NCBI RefSeq assembly: GCF_034314105.1
Contig: NZ_JAVIWJ010000001.1
Span: 4,014,001 to 4,078,000, forward strand
Length of the DNA: 64,000 nt
From: Pseudomonas sp. AB6
Lineage (GTDB): Bacteria; Pseudomonadota; Gammaproteobacteria; Pseudomonadales; Pseudomonadaceae
Direction of reading: 5' to 3'
Shown here: positions 53,140 to 61,790 of the stretch, piece after piece
How positions within the stretch are numbered: position 1 is the first letter of the stretch
Layout: each line of letters begins with the position of its first letter
The notes under the pieces: generated by a model
Databases searched by the model: none
Seen by the model: the letters and a program-made list of their open reading frames with translations, nothing else
What the model was told of the DNA's origin: nothing
Made by a program: the position numbers and the translations under genes

Positions 53140-55293
53140 ATGTTCAATCAGAAAGCACTAGCGTGTCCATTACGTGCTCAATGGTTTAGTTTTCGTATGG
53201 TAGATGAGTCCGGTGAAGGCAAGGTTTACGGAGGTCTCAAATTCTGGATCGTAGATAATATGGGACAGCGATACGAAGGGATACTTGATGCCGACGGTTT
53301 TGCTAAAAATAATGAATGCTACCGAGGTCCGGTACTTCTATATTTCAATGATGCCTATCATGGAGTAAGAGATTATTACACAGCACTCATGGAAAGAGAC
53401 AATTACCCCCTGCCGGTTACAGAACTTCAGGTACGTGCGGAAGAATCTTTTTTTATTCATCAGGGGGGCATTCGTACTGAACACAATCCAGCGAAACTAG
53501 ACGCCGATATTTTTTATCAGGTTGACGTCCGGGATTTAGTCGAGCACACGGCGCACCTGCCCCCGGTAGTAAAACGTTTTTATCCCCCTCGCAGGTCTGT
53601 CTTTAAGGCGATGAGCGGTTTGGGAATTGGGCCCGAACTGGAGGATATGTATGGCGTAGAGCTTCTACCCAATAAGCATACGGTGTTGGAGGTCCGCCCA
53701 TTGCGTGCATTGCGACCTATGCTGTCTACCGACAACGAGTTCTGCGCGTTAAATCTTTATCAATTGGCGTTGGTGGCCACAATTACCTACAACGATTTTG
53801 GACAAGAACCGCGACAACGTCCGATTGATCACGTGAAGTTTCCCCTAAATCCAAGCTTTGGTAATTTATTTGCCGAAACGCTGGCTGGCTATCAAGAAGT
53901 TGGGCGTATGAAGCCGGAGCAGCCCACCCCGTTTTATCCAGTATACGAGGATGTTCCTTACTCAAAACGCTTTGAGATTCTTCCTTTTGATCCCGCGTTG
54001 TATGAGCAAAATCGGCCTGACAGGGGAGAAGAGCAGGAGCACCCGGCAAACATAAATTTTTTCGATGATTCAAATAACGAAGACGGCACAGACACTCAAG
54101 CGTTCATCAGCCACCATGATGAAATTGTGTTAATTACCGTTCGTGGCACTCAGGAGGGTGCAGATTTTTTCCGAGATGGCGATGCTCTTCAAGTGCCATT
54201 CGTTGGAGGTCAAGGAAAGGCGCACCAAGGATTTCACAGCGCTTATCTTGCCATCCATGATTTTGTATTGATTTATCTGTCCAAGTTTTACACTGGTCAG
54301 AAAATCATTATTTGCGGTCACAGCTTAGGCGGCGCTATAACGACTTTATTGGCAGAGGCGCTACGTCGTAATGAACAAGGATACGACGTTCTCCTCTATA
54401 CATATGGTTCCCCACGCGCGGGTGATTCCACGTTTGTCGAAGGCGCCTCCAAACTAGTCCACCACCGCATAGTCAATAATAATGACCCTGTGCCCAGCGT
54501 ACCCTCGCCGTGGATGGATGCGAATTGGAAGGTATGGGTGCCGGGTGTTGTAGTGGGGGCAAGCAACCCTTATGGTTGGTTACTGTTCTACGCGGGAACG
54601 GCCAACTTAAAGGGGGACGAGTACAGACATCATGGAAAACAACAGCATTTTATGCCTGTGAAATTCAACGGCCGTGAAGAATCTTCTATCCTCTGGGACC
54701 CCGGATGCGAATCTATTGAAGGTGCGGCAATATGTAAACTTGCTAATAAGTTATATGCAAACGGCAAGAATGATATGCCAGACAGGGCTGCATTCATTAC
54801 GCAGATCGTTAACCATAATGATCATTATATGGTTCCAAGCTACGTGCCTTTTGCTTGGGCGACTTTTCGTCGCTGGCAACAAACGCTTGAAGCTAATCAG
54901 ACAATAGTTACTGACAGAGAATATCGCCTTATTGAAAAGGCACTTGAGCAACAGGATCGCGAAATTAGTCGGGAGGAGGCGCGCGCCCCACGCGCGGTGA
55001 ATTTACGTAGTCGTGAAGATGGGCCAAGTAACCTGTTAAGTCAGCTTATTTCAGAAAGACACCGTTTGAATTTGACCCGCGCTCGGCTAAGTAAACTGAA
55101 TGCAACCAGACTTAATCCGATTGATGTTTATGGGAGCGCGGTTTTATCACCCACGTTTGAAGCAGGACTAGAACGTTGGAAGGCTCATAAAGAGAACACG
55201 GCCGAGGTGCAGTTGGCGGCTATTCCGTCAGAGCCGGACGATGTGTACATTGCAGGCGTTTATCAGGATAGGGACGCTGACTCATTTACTTAA
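53140..55293 (+). CDS. Class 3 lipase, likely T6SS effector (Tle2-like)
   Basis: A 717-residue protein. A class 3 lipase domain in the middle has the nucleophile motif CGHSLGGA (Ser about 395), TYGSPRAGDSTFV and NNNDPVPSVP with the probable catalytic Asp; a later His (for example NDHYMVPSY) may complete the triad. No signal peptide is present, as expected for VgrG-delivered cargo. ATG 53140 was chosen because GAGGTG lies upstream; ATG 53113 is in frame. It should cleave membrane lipids of target cells. Tle2 membership is likely but not proven. Confidence 0.85.
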   Translation: MFNQKALACPLRAQWFSFRMVDESGEGKVYGGLKFWIVDNMGQRYEGILDADGFAKNNECYRGPVLLYFNDAYHGVRDYYTALMERDNYPLPVTELQVRAEESFFIHQGGIRTEHNPAKLDADIFYQVDVRDLVEHTAHLPPVVKRFYPPRRSVFKAMSGLGIGPELEDMYGVELLPNKHTVLEVRPLRALRPMLSTDNEFCALNLYQLALVATITYNDFGQEPRQRPIDHVKFPLNPSFGNLFAETLAGYQEVGRMKPEQPTPFYPVYEDVPYSKRFEILPFDPALYEQNRPDRGEEQEHPANINFFDDSNNEDGTDTQAFISHHDEIVLITVRGTQEGADFFRDGDALQVPFVGGQGKAHQGFHSAYLAIHDFVLIYLSKFYTGQKIIICGHSLGGAITTLLAEALRRNEQGYDVLLYTYGSPRAGDSTFVEGASKLVHHRIVNNNDPVPSVPSPWMDANWKVWVPGVVVGASNPYGWLLFYAGTANLKGDEYRHHGKQQHFMPVKFNGREESSILWDPGCESIEGAAICKLANKLYANGKNDMPDRAAFITQIVNHNDHYMVPSYVPFAWATFRRWQQTLEANQTIVTDREYRLIEKALEQQDREISREEARAPRAVNLRSREDGPSNLLSQLISERHRLNLTRARLSKLNATRLNPIDVYGSAVLSPTFEAGLERWKAHKENTAEVQLAAIPSEPDDVYIAGVYQDRDADSFT

Positions 55294-55415
55294 TGACTTT
55301 TGATTTTTAAGAAGTCGCTCCTGCGTATACCCGTTCGCTCCTTAAAGTCGGCGAGCTCAACTGGGCAGATTAGCGGTTCAAAGATTTTGCTGCAAACAGC
55401 CTGGATGAAAACACG

Positions 55416-55495
55416 CCGAAGGCTTCGATTATCGGATGGTGACCGGGATTTGAATAAATCATCCGATTTATCGCAGCCTTCGGCAGCTCCTACAG
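55416..55495. repeat. REP pair (REPIN-like inverted repeat)
   Basis: ccgaaggcttcgattatcgg (from 55416) and the near-complement catccgatttatcgcagcc...cgg (55460-55483) form an inverted pair followed by cagctcctaca, a common Pseudomonas REP signature. Such pairs lie between genes and are mobilised by RAYT transposases. It lies just after the lipase gene and may help end its transcript. Confidence 0.7.
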
Positions 55496-55528
55496 ACTAG
55501 TGGAGTCGGAGAACGTTGGTTTGCCGTA

Positions 55529-55840
55529 TTATTTGAATTGGTTATATAAGTCGTAAGGCAGGAGGATTGTGTCGACTGCGGCGTCGACGGGTAAGGAATA
55601 AACAAATGCCACGGGGCAGATTATCGACATCCAGCATATGTAATGTGAGGGGTCATACCCACTCGCAAAACCTCCCGTAAGAAATTCGTAGCTGCCTTGA
55701 AGGCTTTTAAAAAAATAGGCGTGAGGATCGTCGTATTGTGCTCTGCCTGCTAATGTCCCGCATCCGTTTGTAGAGAGTAATAAAAACAACATTAGTGTCG
55801 TTTTTACAATGTGGTTTGCTTTTTTGAAGATGTTGGTCAT
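55529..55840 (-). CDS. YceK/YidQ-like lipoprotein
   Basis: A 103-residue lipoprotein: signal TLMLFLLLSTNGCG and the C-terminal VAFVYSLPVDAAVDTILLPYDLYNQF, typical of the YceK/YidQ family. It is convergent with the lipase gene and separated from it by the REP pair. It is only distantly similar to the lipoprotein at 50999. Function unknown; a role with the effector module is possible. Confidence 0.8.
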   Translation of the reverse strand: MTNIFKKANHIVKTTLMLFLLLSTNGCGTLAGRAQYDDPHAYFFKSLQGSYEFLTGGFASGYDPSHYICWMSIICPVAFVYSLPVDAAVDTILLPYDLYNQFK

Positions 55841-56017
55841 TTCGACATCCCTTGTGTTGCTGAAAGTATCGAAAGCATATTCAGCAAATAAAACTCAGTC
55901 TGTAGTCCGGCGTGTTAATTGCTGTAGGAAAGTTCCGATAGTCATCGTCAGGGTGCACGGGAGTTATAGGGCTAAGTGTGAGTTGTTGGTTAGCCAGACA
56001 CAGCTTTAACGTGAAGG

Positions 56018-56050
56018 CGAATCCATTCTTGAATGAATTCGCTCCCACAG
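56018..56050. repeat. Short REP-like hairpin
   Basis: gcgaat (56018-56023) and attcgc (56037-56042) with inner complementary bases (cattc/gaatg), followed by tcccacag, resemble the small palindromic repeats scattered between Pseudomonas genes. Confidence 0.5.
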
Positions 56051-56087
56051 AATTGCTGCGTTGTGTTTGTCGCCCAAGGTTTCGGAG

Positions 56088-56396
56088 TTAGCTCTGGACA
56101 GCCGACTTCGGCCGATCAGCAGCCAATGCGGACTCCAGCAATTCCTGCGCGGTTTCTACCAGATACACGACAGCCAATACCAACTTACGGTTAGGGGCGT
56201 CGAGTTTTTCGGCGGATTCGTAGGCGGCGGCGGCGCAGTCGAGGATTTCGCAAGCGGTGGTCAGGGCTTCTTCGGCGCTGACGTATTCGCGGACGTGGAA
56301 CAGTCTGTCGGGTAGGTTTTGTTGGGTGGTTCGGGAGGGGCGCGGGGCGACGCGGTTGCGTTTTGGGCGGGGTGGATCGGGGGTGATTTTTGTCAT
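56088..56396 (-). CDS. Small DUF6124-like protein
   Basis: A 102-residue cytosolic protein. The core FHVREYVSAEEALTTACEILDCAAAAYESAEKLD, then NRKLVLAVVYLVETAQELLESAL matches the helical pattern of the Pseudomonas DUF6124 family (formerly grouped with DUF3077), whose role is unknown. The N-terminus is basic and Pro-rich. ATG 56396 was chosen for GGAG about 9 bases upstream. Confidence 0.75.
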   Translation of the reverse strand: MTKITPDPPRPKRNRVAPRPSRTTQQNLPDRLFHVREYVSAEEALTTACEILDCAAAAYESAEKLDAPNRKLVLAVVYLVETAQELLESALAADRPKSAVQS

Positions 56397-56833
56397 CTGA
56401 TACATCTCCAGTGTTTAGTGGAGCTGCCAGACATTGCGACTAAACAATGGGTGGCAGCTGTGCACAGGTTAGTCGACCGGAACACTGGAGACCCGGCGCA
56501 CCCGAGGGTGCCCTGCGCACAGCCACCATAAAGCTCAGGCGATAAAAAAGCGCCTGGCTAAAAGTGACGCTTGTGCGCCAGTGTGTGGGCGGGCGACTAA
56601 ACCCGGCCGCTGATTTTGCAGCGACCCACGAAGGTTAGCGTCGGCCCCGAGCAAGCGCAACCGCCAGACTATGCCTTCAGGCGTTTCCGGGTGAATAAGT
56701 CTCTGTCCTACGCGGCTAAAGGATTTGTCTTACCGTACTCTGGTGACCCTAATTCCGAGCACAAAAAAGCCCGCTCAGATCATTCAATCTGGGCGGGCTT
56801 AGGTGGCGAGGGATGCCAGCGGTGTGTCAGATC
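56397..56833. other. Intergenic region with a reverse-strand terminator
   Basis: About 440 bases without a gene between the DUF6124-like gene and the end of the acyltransferase gene. It contains the promoter side of the former and the terminator near 56763-56800. Nothing else is recognised. Confidence 0.5.
56763..56800 (-). terminator. Rho-independent terminator of the glycan operon
   Basis: On the reverse strand agcccgcccaga and tctgagcgggct pair around an 8-base loop and are followed by six T. It lies 34 bases beyond the end of the acyltransferase gene. Confidence 0.85.
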
Positions 56834-58723
56834 TCAATTCAGTTTCTCAATCTCCGGCATCACAAAATTCTTAACGATATAAATCGAGCCCTTTTCACTC
56901 AGGTGCCCGGAGTCGATTTGCAGCAGTGAGTTGTCTCCCTGCAGCCGCACCAGGCAAGAGTCTGCGACGCATAATTTGTCGATCAGCGAGACGAAGTCGA
57001 CGGCGTTGTGGTCGATGGAGCTTTGGGTGGCGCGGTCGGCGATCATGACGCTGCGGTCGAGGGCGGCGTCGGTGATGTGGGAGTCGTTGGCGCCCCAGTG
57101 GCGGTTGGCGATAACGCTGGGCAGGGACGGGCTCCATTGCGGCAGCGGGCCCATGAGGACCACGTGTTTGACGCCGTAGCTTTTGAGCCGTGCGGCGATT
57201 AGGTCCCAGTGGGTTTTGTCGTGTTCGTCTTTTTGCGCGATGACCACGATGTCGGGTTTGTCGGCCTTGATGCTTTCCAGTGCGGTTCTGTTGGAGTAGT
57301 TGCAGGTGATGCGCGGCGGTGTTTGCAGGCCGGTGTCATCGGTCAGGCTCGGTTTGCACGCGGCCGAGGTGACTTGGTAGAACGGCGTTTCTTTGGGCAG
57401 CAGGGTTCGTAGTCCCAGCGACAGTGCTTGAGCGTGGGAATCGCCCCACAGGAAGACGCCGCCTTCGCCGTGTTTTTGCGTGCAGGACGGGTCAATCGCT
57501 TTTTGTCCGCGCTGGGTGAAGGCGGAGAACGCGTCGCACTTGAGCCAGTAGGTTTCGTAGAGGTTGTTTTGCCGGTCGGCGTAGTCCTGAACGAAGCGTG
57601 CCTTGTCCGAGATACTGATGGCGCGTAACGGTGTAACAGCGCCTTGGGTCGCTTTGACCGCCGCGCCTGCGGCGAATACCAGCACGATCAAGCTGCCGAC
57701 GGTTGCGAACTTCCAGGGGCGTTCTGGCTTTTTCGCTGTTGAGCTTTTTTCGATAAGCGTAAACGAAGCCAGGCCCAAGGCGAATGAGGTGGCGATTCCG
57801 AGCAGCGCACTACGGGTGTCGTTCAAGTACCCGGCGTAGCTCATGAACACCACCACCGGCCAGTGCCACAGATACAGGGAGTAGGAAAGCTTACCGGTCC
57901 ATTGTGAGAAGGGGTTGTTGGTCATGAGCGAATCTTGCCGCGCCGAGACGATCACCAATAAGGTGCCCATCACCGGCAGCAGCGCCAGGTAACCCGGCCA
58001 CACGTCTTTTTCGGACAACACGAAAAAGCTCACCAGCATCAGGCCTACACCCAATGCTTCCAAGGCCCGTTGCGGCAGGCCTTTGAGTTTGATCGGGAAC
58101 AAACAGGCAACGCCACCCGCCAATAATTCCCAGGCGCGGGCGGGCAGTAAATAGAACGCCGGCTCCGGCCATTTGAACGACACGTACACGCAAGCGAGAA
58201 AGCCCAGAATGCTCCCGGCCAAGACGATCCAGCGCAGCACATTCAACGTGACTAGCCTGCTCAGCAACAGCAGGACAATCGGGTAGATCATGTAAAACTG
58301 CCACTCCACCGAAAGGGACCAGGTGTGCAGCAGCCATTTTTCGTGGGCGCTAGCGGCGAAGTAACCCGCTTCAGACCAGTACACGAAGTTGGAAAAGAAC
58401 CCCAGGCTACTGGCGACGTGTTTGCCCAGTTCGCTGTATTCCAGGGGCAGCAGGTAGAACCAACCGAATGCCAGCAATGCAAAGCACATCGCCGCCAGTG
58501 CGGGGATAATTCGCCGGGCGCGAGATGTGTAGAAGGTGATCAGGCCGAAGCTGTTTTTCTGCAAACCCCGGAAAATGATGCCGGTGATCAGGTAGCCGGA
58601 AATCACGAAAAAAATATCAACGCCCGCATAGCCGCCGGGCAGCCAAGCCGGGTTGAAGTGGAACAGGATGACGGCGATCACCGCGATCGCGCGTAGTCCA
58701 TTGATGTCTTTTCGAAAGTCCAT
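56834..58723 (-). CDS. OafA-type acyltransferase with SGNH domain
   Basis: A 629-residue inner-membrane protein. The N-terminal acyltransferase-3 domain begins FRKDINGLRAIAVIAVILFHF and spans about ten membrane helices to residue 340; the C-terminal periplasmic SGNH domain has GDSHAQ and DSGHLS with the catalytic Ser and Asp/His. Proteins of this type add acetyl groups to O-antigen or other surface glycans. Third gene of an operon with the glycosidase (45 bp upstream) and the ligase-like gene; it probably decorates the same polymer. Confidence 0.93.
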   Translation of the reverse strand: MDFRKDINGLRAIAVIAVILFHFNPAWLPGGYAGVDIFFVISGYLITGIIFRGLQKNSFGLITFYTSRARRIIPALAAMCFALLAFGWFYLLPLEYSELGKHVASSLGFFSNFVYWSEAGYFAASAHEKWLLHTWSLSVEWQFYMIYPIVLLLLSRLVTLNVLRWIVLAGSILGFLACVYVSFKWPEPAFYLLPARAWELLAGGVACLFPIKLKGLPQRALEALGVGLMLVSFFVLSEKDVWPGYLALLPVMGTLLVIVSARQDSLMTNNPFSQWTGKLSYSLYLWHWPVVVFMSYAGYLNDTRSALLGIATSFALGLASFTLIEKSSTAKKPERPWKFATVGSLIVLVFAAGAAVKATQGAVTPLRAISISDKARFVQDYADRQNNLYETYWLKCDAFSAFTQRGQKAIDPSCTQKHGEGGVFLWGDSHAQALSLGLRTLLPKETPFYQVTSAACKPSLTDDTGLQTPPRITCNYSNRTALESIKADKPDIVVIAQKDEHDKTHWDLIAARLKSYGVKHVVLMGPLPQWSPSLPSVIANRHWGANDSHITDAALDRSVMIADRATQSSIDHNAVDFVSLIDKLCVADSCLVRLQGDNSLLQIDSGHLSEKGSIYIVKNFVMPEIEKLN

Positions 58724-58768
58724 GGCGATTCGGTTCCAGAAACGGGCTGCAAGCTCAGCAAGTGATAC

Positions 58769-60070
58769 TCAGCGTTCAACCATCCCGTCGGGGGCGTTCA
58801 GGCTGATGATTTTCGGAAAGTTGGTCAGGGTCACGGAGGCAGCACAGCGCTCGCCGTTGCAGGTCCACGATGAATCTGTGTCGATCTGCCCTTTGGTTGC
58901 GTGCGCGGTGTCGATGAGTTGCAGCTTGCCGGTAAGTTTGGCCTTGCTGACTACGTGTTGTTCTTGAGCTCGACCGCCCGCCCAGGCGACCACGATGTGG
59001 TCTGCACCTTTGTTGAAATACAGCAGGTATACGTCGTTGACCATGGTGCTGGGGCCAGGGTCATAGGTGTAATCGCGAACGAAGGGGCTGATGGCCTTGA
59101 GCACTTCGTAGCCGGGTTTGGGGTCCAGATTGTGTTCGAGCAGACCGAAGTTGTGTTCCTGATCGGTCTTGTCCAAGCCATCGTTGGCCAGGTCGTACCA
59201 CCACATGCCCTTTAGGCTCGGGATGGTCCGGGCCAGAAAAAATGTCCGCGCTATGTAGGATGCAACCGTTTCTGGGGTGTTGCCGCAATCGCCGGTGTGG
59301 GTCGGCCAACTGACTTCGGTCAGGTAGATCGGAATTTCTTTACCGGCTTTTTCGTTCACATGCCGGACGTAATCGCGTACCCAGTTGGTCCAGGCTTCCG
59401 GAGTGTTTTGCCCCTTGCCAGCGCAGTGCACGTAGGGGTGAATCGACAGGCCATCGATTTGGTCCAATATTCCGGCATCGATCAGCCGGTCGGCGAAACC
59501 AAAGTTCATTCCTTCAGGTGTTACGGAGCCCGCGAGGATTTTCGCGTTAGGATCGTTCTTGCGAATCAGCGGTACCGTTTCTTTGACCAGGGTGGCGTAG
59601 TCGGTGGAAAGTTTCGGATCTTTGGGGCCTTCTAGATCCCACTCGTTCCAGATCTCCCAGTAATCGACTTTGCCCTGCAACTGGCGGGTCACGTAGTCGA
59701 CGTATTTCAGATAAGCCTTTTTGATCTCTGGCGTGCGTGGCTTGAGGTTGCCGTGGAAGAGGGTGCTGTAATCTAAAATCGTCAATGTCGTCAGTTTTTT
59801 TGCTTTGGCGGTGGTCAGGTAGGTGCGCCATGGCGGCACGATGCGATATTGGTTGGGCGACGGTTCGGCCGTTGACCAATACGCATCGTCCTTGAGGGCC
59901 GTGATGCCCGCATTCGAGACCATTTGCAGGGCTTTCACCGGAGACGCTTCGTAGTTCATCAAATGTGTGCCCACGCCAACGATAAACGCATCGGCGGCTT
60001 GGGACGCGGCGCAGAACAGGGTCATGGAAAGGAGCAACCCATAGGCGGATATGTTGGTTTTCAATCGCAT
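58769..60070 (-). CDS. GH39-like secreted glycosidase (PslG-like fold)
   Basis: A 433-residue protein with a signal peptide (LLLSMTLFCAASQAADA) and a TIM-barrel glycosidase. DYWEIWNEWDLEG holds the probable acid/base Glu and IYLTEVSWPT the nucleophile Glu, as in GH39 enzymes including PslG of the Psl polysaccharide system. It probably trims or processes a polysaccharide in the periplasm. It lies 12 bp after the ligase-like gene. Substrate unknown. Confidence 0.82.
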   Translation of the reverse strand: MRLKTNISAYGLLLSMTLFCAASQAADAFIVGVGTHLMNYEASPVKALQMVSNAGITALKDDAYWSTAEPSPNQYRIVPPWRTYLTTAKAKKLTTLTILDYSTLFHGNLKPRTPEIKKAYLKYVDYVTRQLQGKVDYWEIWNEWDLEGPKDPKLSTDYATLVKETVPLIRKNDPNAKILAGSVTPEGMNFGFADRLIDAGILDQIDGLSIHPYVHCAGKGQNTPEAWTNWVRDYVRHVNEKAGKEIPIYLTEVSWPTHTGDCGNTPETVASYIARTFFLARTIPSLKGMWWYDLANDGLDKTDQEHNFGLLEHNLDPKPGYEVLKAISPFVRDYTYDPGPSTMVNDVYLLYFNKGADHIVVAWAGGRAQEQHVVSKAKLTGKLQLIDTAHATKGQIDTDSSWTCNGERCAASVTLTNFPKIISLNAPDGMVER

Positions 60071-60082
60071 ATCAATACGCTC

Positions 60083-61393
60083 TCATCGCAGTTCCGGAAG
60101 CTCGGAAAGTTCACCCAAACCGTGGGCTTTAGTCGTCACAGTGCTGGTAGCGGCTGAGCTGTAAAGCACTCGCCCGATGGCCACGCCCATAAACAGGTTG
60201 GAGAGGGTGATCTCGAACATGTCAGTGGTCCAACTGGTCAGGCAGATGCAGATGCTGATAGCGAGTAGGGCGTTGTCCAGACGTGAAGTTTTATCGCGCA
60301 GCATAAAAAACAATGGAATTTGCATGGCATACAGCGCGAGGCCGACAAAGCCAAACGTTGCCCAGAGATACATGGCGCTGCTGTCCGATCCGGTCAATAT
60401 TTGTGCGCCGGGCACCGGGAATAACACTTGGCTGCTGCCGAACATGCCCAGACCCGCGCCGGTCAAACTCCAGCCTTGCCAATACAAGTACTGGGCAACG
60501 TGTGGCCAGGTGTTGATCAGGCGGTCGTAAAGCGAGGTCAGGGAACGGTCGCCGCTGGTGATGTTGTTGGGATCGAAATCAAAAGCCACGCCAATGATGG
60601 GCAGCAGGAACCCAATCGCAACTAAACCGACAAACAGGGTGGCGCTGGTCCAGCGTAAGCGGCTTAACGCCATGACCCCCAGCGTCAGGGCGAAGGCCGC
60701 GGCCGGTGCTTTACTAGTAGTCAGCACGATGGCGTAAAAACCCACGGCGGCGATGATGCAGAACAGAATGCGCGAGCGGGTAAACATCGCCAGATAAAGA
60801 CTGAAGATCGCAATCACGATCGACAGCGCGTTGGATACCCGAGTAAAACCCGCGAGCCGGTCAAACTCATCGTCAGCCCAAGCGGTGTTGCCCACCAGCT
60901 CAGTGTTACCCACCAGGTAGCTGTAACCTTTCCACGGGACCGTGGTGTATTTGTCCAGTAACAGCCCTATTAAAGACAGAATCAGGCACACGCCAATTAC
61001 CCAGCCCAATAGTCGTTTGCGATGGAGTATGTGTTCGCTGCACACCGCGCCGAACAGCAACGGGCTGAAGCCGAACAGGCTGAAGGCAACGTTGGTAAAG
61101 CTGGCGCCGTGCAGCATGGCCAGTGCGCAGGATACCAATAGCATTAGCAAGCCCACCCAGAGCACGCGGGAGGCTTTGTAGGTCAGCAACTGAGCCGCGA
61201 ACAGTATCAGGCAGGCAATTTTTGGCAGGTACAGCAGTGGCGAAATACCCACTTGGTCGAAGTAATAGCGCATCGCACCGGCCAATGTTTCAGACACGAT
61301 CAGGCTGATGGCGACCCAAATAATCAAGGTGGATTTGTTGAATGTCAGAATCGACGGACGTTCAGTAGGGCCGAGAGCGGGTGTCGACATCAT
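60083..61393 (-). CDS. O-antigen ligase/polymerase-like membrane protein
   Basis: A 436-residue protein with about ten to twelve membrane helices and a large periplasmic loop before the C-terminal helices (DRLINTWPHVAQYLYWQGWSLTGAGLGMFG), the layout of the WaaL/Wzy superfamily, which polymerises or ligates glycan chains. ATG 61393 follows GAGGG; the open frame extends further upstream but without family sequence. First gene of the three-gene glycan operon. Confidence 0.8.
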   Translation of the reverse strand: MMSTPALGPTERPSILTFNKSTLIIWVAISLIVSETLAGAMRYYFDQVGISPLLYLPKIACLILFAAQLLTYKASRVLWVGLLMLLVSCALAMLHGASFTNVAFSLFGFSPLLFGAVCSEHILHRKRLLGWVIGVCLILSLIGLLLDKYTTVPWKGYSYLVGNTELVGNTAWADDEFDRLAGFTRVSNALSIVIAIFSLYLAMFTRSRILFCIIAAVGFYAIVLTTSKAPAAAFALTLGVMALSRLRWTSATLFVGLVAIGFLLPIIGVAFDFDPNNITSGDRSLTSLYDRLINTWPHVAQYLYWQGWSLTGAGLGMFGSSQVLFPVPGAQILTGSDSSAMYLWATFGFVGLALYAMQIPLFFMLRDKTSRLDNALLAISICICLTSWTTDMFEITLSNLFMGVAIGRVLYSSAATSTVTTKAHGLGELSELPELR

Positions 61394-61790
61394 GGTGGTT
61401 TGCCCTCTCAGGAGCTTAGAAAAATAATGGCGTGACGTGAGGCTAAGCGGTGCGGTAGATAAAAACGCAGGCATAGCTACCGCCCATCGAAAGGCCGGAG
61501 TGGGGCGTTCGACTGGTTAAAGCGGGCGTTATTGCGCAGCGGATAGCGGTATATCAACGTCACTTTAAAGCGCTGTCAAATCAATTCGTCAAATTTTTAG
61601 CGGTTGCTGTTTTTCCAAGTACCAGATGCAAACTAAGTAATTGATATACATCGATAGATAAAAAATTGACGCGATTTAAATGTACGTTATTAAACGCTTA
61701 ATTGGGTGCTTCTATGACTCATTTAATTTACAGATCTGTAAAAACGGCTGACGCTTAACGTGCGTCAGCCGTTCAACCCCATAACGCTAA
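61394..61790. other. Intergenic region between glycan operon and opgD
   Basis: About 400 bases, AT-rich in the middle (61590-61720), suited to carry the promoter of the reverse-strand glycan operon. The terminator of opgD lies at its right end. No gene recognised. Confidence 0.5.
61740..61773 (-). terminator. Rho-independent terminator of opgD
   Basis: Reading the reverse strand, acggctgacgca and the complementary tgcgtcagccgt region pair around a short loop and are followed by TTTTT. It lies about 20 bases after the opgD stop. Confidence 0.85.
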
